Source of the DNA: Pseudomonas sp. BCA17
GTDB lineage: Bacteria; Pseudomonadota; Gammaproteobacteria; Pseudomonadales; Pseudomonadaceae
Direction of reading: 5' to 3'
DNA: 64,000 bases
NCBI RefSeq assembly: GCF_004519405.1
Contig: NZ_SGWI01000001.1
Location: 1,674,001 to 1,738,000, forward strand
In this document: positions 57,481 through 64,000 of the stretch, piece after piece
Layout: each line of letters opens with the position of its first letter
How positions within the stretch are numbered: position 1 is the first letter of the stretch
Notes under the pieces: generated by a model
What the model was told of the DNA's origin: nothing
The model's database searches: none
What the model saw: only the letters and a program-made list of their open reading frames with translations
Made by a program: the position numbers and the translations under genes

Positions 57481-58674
57481 ATGACCGACGTCACCCACGT
57501 GCCCTTGCGCCCGCTGGCCGACACATCCGCATCGGCCGTCGTCGCCGGCTTTATCGCCATGATGACCGGCTATACCAGTTCCCTGGTGCTGATGTTCCAG
57601 GCCGGACAAGCCGCCGGTTTGACCAGCGCACAGATTTCTTCGTGGATCTGGGCGATTTCCATCGGCATGGCGGTGTGCAGCATCGGCCTGTCCCTGCGCT
57701 ATCGCACGCCGATCACTATCGCCTGGTCCACACCCGGCGCGGCGCTGTTGATTACCAGCCTGGGCGGCGTGAGTTACGGCGAGGCCATCGGCGCGTACAT
57801 CACGTGCGCAGTGCTGGTCACAATCTGCGGGCTGACCGGCAGCTTCGAAAAGCTCGTCAAACGCATCCCGGCATCATTGGCGGCGGCATTGCTGGCGGGG
57901 ATCCTGTTCAAGATCGGCAGCGAGATCTTCGTCGCCGCACAACATCGCACCGGGCTGGTGCTGGGGATGTTTTTCACCTACCTGATCATCAAGCGCCTGT
58001 CGCCGCGCTATGCGGTGCTGGCCGCGTTGATCATCGGCACGTTGCTGTCGGGGTTGATGGGCCTGCTGGACTTCAGCGGCTTTCATCTCGAGGTGGCAAC
58101 ACCGGTGTGGACCACGCCGCACTTTTCGCTGGCGGCAACCATCAGCATCGGCATCCCGCTGTTCGTGGTGGCGATGACCTCGCAAAATATGCCCGGCGTC
58201 GCCGTGTTGCGGGCCGACGGGTACAACGTGCCCGCCTCTCCGCTGATCACCACCACCGGCCTGGCCTCGCTGGTGCTGGCTCCTTTCGGTTCCCACGGCA
58301 TCAACCTGGCGGCGATCAGTGCGGCAATCTGCACCGGCCCCCACGCCCATGAAGACCGCAACAAGCGCTATACCGCAGCGGTCTGGTGCGGAGTGTTCTA
58401 TGGGATAGCGGGCGTATTCGGTGCCACGTTGGCGGCGTTGTTTGCGGCCTTGCCCAAGGAGCTGGTGCTGTCGATTGCAGCCTTGGCGCTGTTTGGCTCG
58501 ATTATCAACGGCCTGAGTATCGCCATGAATGAGCCGAAGGAACGGGAAGCGGCGCTGATCACTTTTATGGTCACCGCGTCAGGCCTGACGTTGTTTTCCA
58601 TCGGTTCGGCGTTCTGGGGGATTGTGGCGGGGATATTGACACTGCTGATTCTGAACGCGCGTACACGCGCTTAA
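57481..58674 (+). CDS. BenE-family (benzoate/H+ symporter-like) transporter
   Basis: The 397-residue membrane protein has about twelve spans. Family features include VVAGFIAMMTGYTSSLVLMFQA at the start, GLSLRYRTPITIAWSTPGAALL and MTSQNMPGVAVLRADGY. BenE proteins are benzoate symporters of the wider nucleobase-transporter fold. No benzoate genes are nearby; it lies beside xdhABC and guaD and a GntR regulator, so a purine or related ligand is likely. The substrate assignment is inference. Confidence 0.88.
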   Translation: MTDVTHVPLRPLADTSASAVVAGFIAMMTGYTSSLVLMFQAGQAAGLTSAQISSWIWAISIGMAVCSIGLSLRYRTPITIAWSTPGAALLITSLGGVSYGEAIGAYITCAVLVTICGLTGSFEKLVKRIPASLAAALLAGILFKIGSEIFVAAQHRTGLVLGMFFTYLIIKRLSPRYAVLAALIIGTLLSGLMGLLDFSGFHLEVATPVWTTPHFSLAATISIGIPLFVVAMTSQNMPGVAVLRADGYNVPASPLITTTGLASLVLAPFGSHGINLAAISAAICTGPHAHEDRNKRYTAAVWCGVFYGIAGVFGATLAALFAALPKELVLSIAALALFGSIINGLSIAMNEPKEREAALITFMVTASGLTLFSIGSAFWGIVAGILTLLILNARTRA

Positions 58675-58679
58675 GCGGG

Positions 58680-58708
58680 CATGGACGGCCTCGAGAACGC
58701 CGGCCATG
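58680..58708. terminator. Hairpin between convergent transporter and Lrp genes
   Basis: CATGGACGGC and GCCGGCCATG pair with one mismatch around nine bases. It lies 6 bases after the transporter stop and 18 before the Lrp stop. There is no U tract, so termination is only suggested by position. Confidence 0.45.
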
Positions 58709-58725
58709 TCTTGAGCAGGACGGTC

Positions 58726-59214
58726 TCAGTGACGCAAAAGCTTGCGTAACGGCACACCGTCCTTCAACACCGGTGACTTGATCACGATATAGCTGAAGTA
58801 CTTGGAGATGCCGATGTTTTTGTCCAGCAAGCCTTCCACCACTTCCTGATAGTGCTGGATGCTACGGGTCATGAAGCGCACCAGGTAATCGTAGCCGCCA
58901 CTGATCAAGTGGCATTCGAGCACCTCATCGACCAGGCGGATGTTGGACTCGAATTTGGCGAAGTCTTCACGCTTGTGGTCGCTGAGGGTGATTTCGGTGA
59001 ACACCGTGACCGAATCTGTGATCTTGGCCAGGTTCAGATGTGCCTTGTAGCTGGAGATATACCCGGCCGACTCCAGCCGCTTGACCCGTTGCAGGCAAGG
59101 GCTTGCAGACAACCCCACGGCGTCGGCCAGGCTGACGTTGGTCATCCGGCCGTCCTTTTGCAATTCAACCAGAATACTGATGTCGATCCGGTCCAGCTTG
59201 ACGAGCCCTTCCAT
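58726..59214 (-). CDS. Lrp/AsnC-family transcriptional regulator
   Basis: The 162-residue regulator has an N-terminal helix-turn-helix (LDRIDISILVELQKDGRMTNVSLADAVGLSASPCLQRVKRLESAGYI, residues 6-52) and an AsnC-type ligand domain (ECHLISGGYDYLVRFM). It is the last of three genes on this strand, after a GabT-like aminotransferase and a HAD hydrolase. It may regulate them in response to an amino acid, which is inference. Confidence 0.93.
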   Translation of the reverse strand: MEGLVKLDRIDISILVELQKDGRMTNVSLADAVGLSASPCLQRVKRLESAGYISSYKAHLNLAKITDSVTVFTEITLSDHKREDFAKFESNIRLVDEVLECHLISGGYDYLVRFMTRSIQHYQEVVEGLLDKNIGISKYFSYIVIKSPVLKDGVPLRKLLRH

Positions 59215-59259
59215 TGCATACCTCTTGACTGCCGTTTGTAAGACAATCTTCTAGCAAAA

Positions 59260-59907
59260 TCAGCGCCGTAAACACAACTGATGCTGAGCCACCAAGTCAG
59301 CCATGCTGTTGATGCAATAGTCGGCCGCGCACGGCACGGGCTGTCGAGCCGGCTGACGGCCGATCAGGCAGCGGTCCAGCGACACGTCGGGGCCGACCGA
59401 TGGCCGGGTCACATGCAACACAGGCTGGACCTGCGCGCCTTGCCGGTCAAGCCATTGGCGGGCATCGACCAGTGAAATGAAATCGTCCGCTTCTATGCCG
59501 AGGCGCTCGCACAACAGACCACGGTCTTCGAAATCGCGGTCGCCACACACCAGCAGGCGATAGAACTTGCGCAAGTACAGCATCGCCCCCGGGGCATCTT
59601 CGAACAGCGACCAGTTGCCTGCCGAGCGTGCAAAGCTCATACCCTCCTCCCAACTGGCCGGCAGCCCCCAGCGCTCGGCAAGTTGGCGATGGGCGAAACA
59701 CAAGATGCCGCTGAAGCCGAGCTCGGCAAAGCGCGGGTACAGGCCCGCGATCACCGCATGGAATTCGGCCAGTACCTGCTCCCGGGGCAGCGACTTCCCG
59801 CCTCGACTGTCGAGCAACGGCTGCAATGCCGCCAGCACGCCCGAGTCGCGATCCACCAGTACTCCATCACAATCGATCAGCAACGCTCGGTAATCTGTGA
59901 GTCCCAT
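59260..59907 (-). CDS. HAD-superfamily hydrolase
   Basis: The 215-residue protein has motif I LLIDCDGVLVDRDSG near residues 9-23, with the nucleophile aspartate, and a helical cap. Motif II is probably LLVCGDRDFEDRG and the acidic motif IV lies near EADDFISLVD. It is a small-molecule phosphatase type; the substrate is unknown. The ATG at 59907 gives MGLTDYRALLID; a 15-residue extension is not supported. It lies between the aminotransferase and Lrp genes. Confidence 0.82.
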   Translation of the reverse strand: MGLTDYRALLIDCDGVLVDRDSGVLAALQPLLDSRGGKSLPREQVLAEFHAVIAGLYPRFAELGFSGILCFAHRQLAERWGLPASWEEGMSFARSAGNWSLFEDAPGAMLYLRKFYRLLVCGDRDFEDRGLLCERLGIEADDFISLVDARQWLDRQGAQVQPVLHVTRPSVGPDVSLDRCLIGRQPARQPVPCAADYCINSMADLVAQHQLCLRR

Positions 59908-60000
59908 GCGGGTCAAGCCTCTAATGATGCAGTGTGATCGCCCGTGCGCCAAAACGGTTCACGGGCAGTGCCGCCAACAGGTCCCGAGGCGGGCACGGGC

Positions 60001-61293
60001 TCAGTTCAAGACCCGTGCCAAGGCCGCATCGAGAATCTGCACGGCTTCGTCGACCTGCGCCTCGGTCGCCACCAGCGGTGCCAGGAACCGCAGCACATTG
60101 CGGTGCACGCCGCACTTGATCACCAATAAACCACCGGCGCGGGCTTCATCGATCACCCGTTGATTAAGGTCGGCATCCGGGGTGCGCGCCGAATCATCCT
60201 TGATCAGCTCGATGGCCAACATAAAGCCGGTTCCCCGAACATCACCGATGCGCGGGTAGCGCGCCTGCAGACCCAGCAGGCCATGGCGCAGGCGTTCGCC
60301 GAGCACTTGGCTGCGCGCCAGCAATTGCTCCTGCTCGAAGGCGCTGATCACCGCCAGCGCCGCCGCGCACGCCAGGGCGTTGCCGCCGTAGGTGCCGCCC
60401 AGGCCACCGGGCAGCGGCGCATCCATGATGTGCGCCTTGCCCACCACGCCGGACAACGGCAAACCGCCGGCCAGGCTTTTGGCCACGGTCACCAGGTCGG
60501 GCTGGATCCCGGCGTGCTGGAAACCAAACCAGGTACCGGTGCGCCCGAAGCCGGTCTGGATCTCATCCAGGATCAGCACAATGCCGTGCTTGTCGGCCAA
60601 CGCACGCAGTGCCTGGAGAAACTCGGCCGGCGCCGCGAGGAAGCCACCGTCGCCCTGCACCGGCTCGATGATGATCGCCGCCACGCGCTCCGGGGCAACC
60701 TGGGTGGCCAGCAATTCATCCAGGGCCTTGAGCGCCAGCTCGCTGGTCACGCCGCGATAAGCGTTTGGATAAGGCGTATGGAAGACCTCCGGCGCAAACG
60801 GCCCGAAGTTCTGTTTGTACGGCTGGCTCATGCCGGTCAGCGTGGTCCCCAACAACGTACGTCCATGGAAACCGCCGCGAAAGGCGATGACCGCCGAGCG
60901 ATTGGTGTGGGAGCGAGCGATCTTCACCGCATTTTCCACCGCCTCGGCGCCCGAGGTGAAGAACGCGGCCTTGTAGGCTTCCTGCCCACCGACCAGTTCG
61001 CACAGGCGCTGGGCCAGGTCGAGATAGGGCTGGTACGCCACCACCTGGAAGCAGGCGTGGGAGACTTTCTGCAACTGCGCCTGCACAGCCGCCACCACCT
61101 GCGGGTGGTTATGGCCGATGTTCAACACGCCGATACCGCCGACGAAGTCGAGATAGCGCTTGCCATCCACGTCCCACAACTCGGCGCCCTGGGCGCGATC
61201 GATCACCAATGGGTGCGCGGTGATCAGGCCACGAGGTACGAATTGATCGCGCTGACGGAGCAAATGTGGGGTTTCGTCGACTCTGCTGTTCAT
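60001..61293 (-). CDS. 4-aminobutyrate-type aminotransferase (class III)
   Basis: The 430-residue PLP enzyme starts MNSRVDETPHLLRQRDQFVPRG. It has the GAEAVENAVKIAR phosphate-site motif, DEIQTGFGRTG, and the Schiff-base lysine in VTVAKSLAGGLPLSGVV. The layout matches GabT, which moves the amino group of GABA or 5-aminovalerate to 2-oxoglutarate. A partial succinate-semialdehyde dehydrogenase gene 2.3 kb away fits that route. Pseudomonas carry several paralogs, so the exact substrate is uncertain. Start codon 61293 is preferred over 61305. Confidence 0.9.
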   Translation of the reverse strand: MNSRVDETPHLLRQRDQFVPRGLITAHPLVIDRAQGAELWDVDGKRYLDFVGGIGVLNIGHNHPQVVAAVQAQLQKVSHACFQVVAYQPYLDLAQRLCELVGGQEAYKAAFFTSGAEAVENAVKIARSHTNRSAVIAFRGGFHGRTLLGTTLTGMSQPYKQNFGPFAPEVFHTPYPNAYRGVTSELALKALDELLATQVAPERVAAIIIEPVQGDGGFLAAPAEFLQALRALADKHGIVLILDEIQTGFGRTGTWFGFQHAGIQPDLVTVAKSLAGGLPLSGVVGKAHIMDAPLPGGLGGTYGGNALACAAALAVISAFEQEQLLARSQVLGERLRHGLLGLQARYPRIGDVRGTGFMLAIELIKDDSARTPDADLNQRVIDEARAGGLLVIKCGVHRNVLRFLAPLVATEAQVDEAVQILDAALARVLN

Positions 61294-61485
61294 GGCATTT
61301 CCCATTGTGAGACTGGCAACCTGAGACAGTTGCGATGCCATTCAGAGTACGACCTGCCGGAAACGAACTGCACCGAAGTTACCCCGTGAGAAATTCGGAT
61401 CGACTGTTTTTCCCCTGTGTTTCAACAGATCCTGCGCCGCGCTTGGAGGATGATGAGGACTACTTTCAACCCTGCGGAGAGACCC

Positions 61486-62412
61486 ATGGCCCTGCTCTAC
61501 AAATCCGACCCGGTACGCGGCCAGCGCTGGCAGGCACTGTTCGCCGAGCATGCGCCGGACATCGAATGGCGCGCCTGGCCCGACATCGGCAACCCCGCCG
61601 AGATCGAATACCTGGCCGCCTGGCTGGCACCGGACGATCTTGAGCAACTGCTGCCCAATCTGAAAGTGCTGTTTGCCGTGTCGGCCGGGGTCGACCAGCT
61701 CGACCTCGCACGTTTGCCCGCGGACGTGCCCGTGGTGCGCCTGCTCGATCCGGGCATCACCCGCGGTATGTGCGAATACGCCAGTTGGGCCGTGCTCAGC
61801 CTGCACCGCGATATGCTGCGCTACCGCCAGCAGCAGGTGGCGCGCAACTGGCAGGCGCATCTGTTGCAACCGGCGGCGAACCGCCGTGTCGGCGTGATGG
61901 GCCTGGGCGCCCAGGCCCAGCAGATCCTCGCCACGCTGGCGCCGCTGGGGTTTGCCTTGTCGGGTTGGGCGCGCAGCCCTCATCAATTGCCGGGCGTGGA
62001 CTGCTTTGCGGGCGAGGCGCAACTGCCGGCGTTCCTCAGCCAGTGCGATATCCTGCTGTGCGTGCTGCCGTTGACCGAGCAGACCCAGGGCATTCTCAAT
62101 CATCGCCTGTTCGCTCAACTGCCAAGGGGAGCGGCGTTGGTCAACATGGGCCGTGGTGGGCACCTAGTGGAAGAGGATTTACTGCAAGCCCTGGCCAGCG
62201 GGCAACTCAGCGGCGCCGTGCTGGATGTACTGCAAGAGGAACCGGCGCCGGCGGACCACCCATTCTGGGACCACCCACAGATCCTGCTCACGCCGCATAT
62301 TGCCGCGATGACCCAACCGGACAGCGCATTTGCGGTGTTGCTGGAGAATATCCGGCGGCATCAGCGTGGCGAGCAGATGGTGGGCGAGGTAGATCGGGAC
62401 AAGGGTTATTAA
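61486..62412 (+). CDS. D-2-hydroxyacid dehydrogenase (glyoxylate/hydroxypyruvate reductase A-like)
   Basis: The 308-residue NAD(P)-dependent enzyme has the nucleotide motif GVMGLGAQAQQIL near residues 138-150, the catalytic arginine in VNMGRGGHLVEEDL, glutamate in DVLQEEPAPADHPFW and histidine in LLTPHIAAMTQPDS. The form is that of GhrA. It reduces glyoxylate or hydroxypyruvate, which would fit the tartrate-type enzyme that converges on it. GGAGAG lies four bases before the ATG. Confidence 0.9.
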   Translation: MALLYKSDPVRGQRWQALFAEHAPDIEWRAWPDIGNPAEIEYLAAWLAPDDLEQLLPNLKVLFAVSAGVDQLDLARLPADVPVVRLLDPGITRGMCEYASWAVLSLHRDMLRYRQQQVARNWQAHLLQPAANRRVGVMGLGAQAQQILATLAPLGFALSGWARSPHQLPGVDCFAGEAQLPAFLSQCDILLCVLPLTEQTQGILNHRLFAQLPRGAALVNMGRGGHLVEEDLLQALASGQLSGAVLDVLQEEPAPADHPFWDHPQILLTPHIAAMTQPDSAFAVLLENIRRHQRGEQMVGEVDRDKGY

Positions 62413-62432
62413 GCGGCAGATTCACTGATTGA

Positions 62433-62466
62433 GCCGCTGTCCGTTACCACGGTAACGGACAGCGGC
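62433..62466. terminator. Perfect 16-base-arm palindrome between convergent genes
   Basis: GCCGCTGTCCGTTACC and GGTAACGGACAGCGGC flank AC. It lies 21 bases after the hydroxyacid dehydrogenase stop and 20 before the stop of the convergent gene. The stem is very stable but is followed by C-rich sequence rather than a U tract. Confidence 0.65.
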
Positions 62467-62486
62467 CCCCGCCTGCATCGGGCGCG

Positions 62487-63572
62487 TCAGCGCACGAGCC
62501 TTTCGGTAATCGCCGCTCCCACTTCCTGCGTCGACGCCTTGCCGCCCAGATCCGGCGTGATCAACCCCTCGGCAATCACCGCTTCGATCGCCTGCAGGAT
62601 TGCATCATGGGCCGCACGATAGCGTGCATCGCCATTGCCGAGGAAAACCAGCATCAAGGCGCCCGACCAAATCATCGCAATCGGGTTGGCAATGTTCTGC
62701 CCATAGATATCCGGCGCCGAGCCATGCACCGGCTCGAATAACGAGGGAAAGCGGCGCTCGGGATCGAGGTTGGCCGACGGGGCAATGCCGATGGTGCCCG
62801 CACACGCCGGCCCCAAGTCAGACAAAATGTCGCCGAACAGGTTGGACGCCACGACCACGTCGAAGCGATCCGGCTGCAGCACGAACCGCGCGCACAGGAT
62901 GTCGATATGCTGCTTGTCCCACGTCACTTCTGGGTAGGCAGCCGCCATCAGCGCAGTGCGTTCATCCCAGTAAGGCATGCTGATGGAAATGCCATTGGAC
63001 TTGGTCGCCGCCGTGAGTTTTTTACGCGGACGGCTCTGGGCCAGGTCGAAGGCGAACTTGAGGATGCGGTCGACGCCGCGCCGGGTGAATACCGACTCCT
63101 GCAACACGAACTCATGTTCGGTGCCTTCGAACATCTTGCCACCCACCGAAGAGTATTCGCCCTCGGTGTTTTCCCGGATGACCACGAAATCGATATCACC
63201 CGGCTTGCGCCCGGCCAGTGGGCATGGCACGCCAGGAAACAGCCGCACCGGGCGGATATTCACGTACTGGTCGAAGTCGCGACGGAACTTGAGCAGCGAC
63301 CCCCACAGCGAAATGTGATCCGCGACCTTGTCCGGCCAGCCCACGGCACCGAAGTAAATGGCGTCGAAGTCCTTGAGCTGCTCGAACCAGTCGTCAGGCA
63401 TCATCTGCCCGTGTTGCAGGTAGTAATCGCAGTGGGCCCAGTCGAACACTTCGATGCTTAGGTTCAGGTCCCAGACCTTGGCGGCCTGCTCCAATACCCG
63501 CAGCCCTTCGGGCAACACTTCCTTGCCAATGCCATCGCCGGCAATGGCGGCGATTCTGAATGCCTTGCTCAT
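62487..63572 (-). CDS. Tartrate dehydrogenase/decarboxylase-like isocitrate/isopropylmalate dehydrogenase
   Basis: The 361-residue decarboxylating dehydrogenase starts MSKAFRIAAIAGDGIGKEVLPEG. It has the family's substrate and metal motifs: VVIRENTEGEYSSVGG, ILCARFVLQPDRFDVVVASNLFGDILSDLGPACAGTIG, and EPVHGSAPDIYGQNIANPIAM. The lack of a leucine-biosynthesis context and the start sequence suggest the tartrate dehydrogenase (TtuC) branch, which also acts on D-malate. It is followed on the same strand, upstream, by a succinate-semialdehyde dehydrogenase gene. Confidence 0.9.
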   Translation of the reverse strand: MSKAFRIAAIAGDGIGKEVLPEGLRVLEQAAKVWDLNLSIEVFDWAHCDYYLQHGQMMPDDWFEQLKDFDAIYFGAVGWPDKVADHISLWGSLLKFRRDFDQYVNIRPVRLFPGVPCPLAGRKPGDIDFVVIRENTEGEYSSVGGKMFEGTEHEFVLQESVFTRRGVDRILKFAFDLAQSRPRKKLTAATKSNGISISMPYWDERTALMAAAYPEVTWDKQHIDILCARFVLQPDRFDVVVASNLFGDILSDLGPACAGTIGIAPSANLDPERRFPSLFEPVHGSAPDIYGQNIANPIAMIWSGALMLVFLGNGDARYRAAHDAILQAIEAVIAEGLITPDLGGKASTQEVGAAITERLVR

Positions 63573-63582
63573 TGATCCTGCC

Positions 63583-64000
63583 TCACTCGTTCAATCCGCC
63601 AATGTGGAAAGCCTTGACTTCAAGGTACTCGTCCAGCCCGTACTTGCTGCCCTCGCGCCCCAGTCCCGATTGTTTGATGCCGCCAAACGGCGCGACTTCC
63701 ATTGAGATAATTCCGGTATTGAGCCCCACCATGCCGAACTCGAGGGCCTCGCCAAAGCGCCACGAGCGCGCCAGGTTCTGGGTGAAATAATAGGCACCCA
63801 AACCGTACGGAGTGGCGTTGGCCAGGGCGAGCGCCTCGGCTTCGTCGGTAAAGCGCATCAGCGGTGCCACCGGGCCGAACGTTTCCTCGTTGGCCAGCAA
63901 CATCCCGGCGTGAGCGTCGCCCAGTACCGTGGGCTGCACGAACGGGCTGTCGTCGGAAGGGATTGCGCCGCATAACAACGTCGCGCCCTGGCTCAAGGCA
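63583..64000 (-). CDS. gabD: NAD(P)-dependent succinate-semialdehyde dehydrogenase, C-terminal part (cut by window edge)
   Basis: About 138 C-terminal residues are present; the start lies beyond 64000. The aldehyde dehydrogenase signatures NEETFGPVAPLMRF and VAPFGGIKQSGLGREGSKYGLDEYLEVKAF are typical of the SSADH class (GabD). It oxidises succinate semialdehyde to succinate, the step after GABA transamination. Its stop is 10 bases before the start of the tartrate-dehydrogenase-like gene on the same strand, so they form an operon. Confidence 0.88.
   Translation of the reverse strand, partial: ALSQGATLLCGAIPSDDSPFVQPTVLGDAHAGMLLANEETFGPVAPLMRFTDEAEALALANATPYGLGAYYFTQNLARSWRFGEALEFGMVGLNTGIISMEVAPFGGIKQSGLGREGSKYGLDEYLEVKAFHIGGLNE

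Overview
The window is a high-GC gammaproteobacterial chromosome segment that reads as a Pseudomonas of the fluorescens group. The evidence is gene content and order (aer, two tandem cbb3 oxidase operons, ccoGHIS, hemN, anr, apt, recR, ybaB, dnaX, ffs, ligA, zipA, smc, xdhABC, guaD), which from memory matches Pseudomonas aeruginosa, plus typical Pseudomonas REP palindromes. It is almost all core chromosome. I saw no tRNA, rRNA, insertion sequence, prophage or CRISPR array.

Region by region: (1) 1-11.2 kb holds the 5' part of hrpA, aceK, a chemoreceptor, two convergent EamA/DMT exporters, a CPBP membrane protease, the aerotaxis receptor aer behind a good sigma-28 promoter, and an alpha/beta hydrolase. 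(2) 11.3-27.8 kb is a microaerobic respiration block: ccoNOQP-2 and ccoNOQP-1, two orphan paralogous genes in the opposite orientation, ccoGHIS (assembly and copper supply), a TauE/SafE-like membrane protein, hemN behind a perfect ANR box, a small hypothetical gene and anr itself. The redox regulator therefore sits beside its likely targets. (3) 27.9-34.0 kb holds apt, an acyl-CoA dehydrogenase, recR, an MDR oxidoreductase, ybaB and dnaX. (4) 34.2-40.7 kb, between dnaX and the SRP RNA gene ffs, is an accessory stretch: VOC protein, EamA exporter with divergent LysR regulator, a muramidase translationally coupled to a secreted SH3-like protein, and an SF1A helicase paired with a small acidic protein. 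(5) 40.8-49.4 kb holds ffs, a zinc metallopeptidase, ligA, zipA and smc. (6) 49.4-58.7 kb is purine catabolism: two FCD-type GntR regulators around xdhABC, guaD and a BenE-family transporter. (7) 58.7-64 kb holds an Lrp regulator, a HAD hydrolase, a GabT-like aminotransferase, a 2-hydroxyacid dehydrogenase, a tartrate-dehydrogenase-like enzyme and the 3' end of a succinate-semialdehyde dehydrogenase gene.

The best candidates for something undescribed are the helicase plus small-protein pair (38.2-40.7 kb), the muramidase plus secreted-protein pair (36.4-38.1 kb), which looks like an effector-immunity arrangement, and the two orphan paralogs between the cbb3 structural and assembly genes (18.3-19.3 kb). 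All three functions are inferences. The regulatory sites (ANR box at hemN, sigma-28 promoter at aer, several palindromic operators) are read directly from the sequence.
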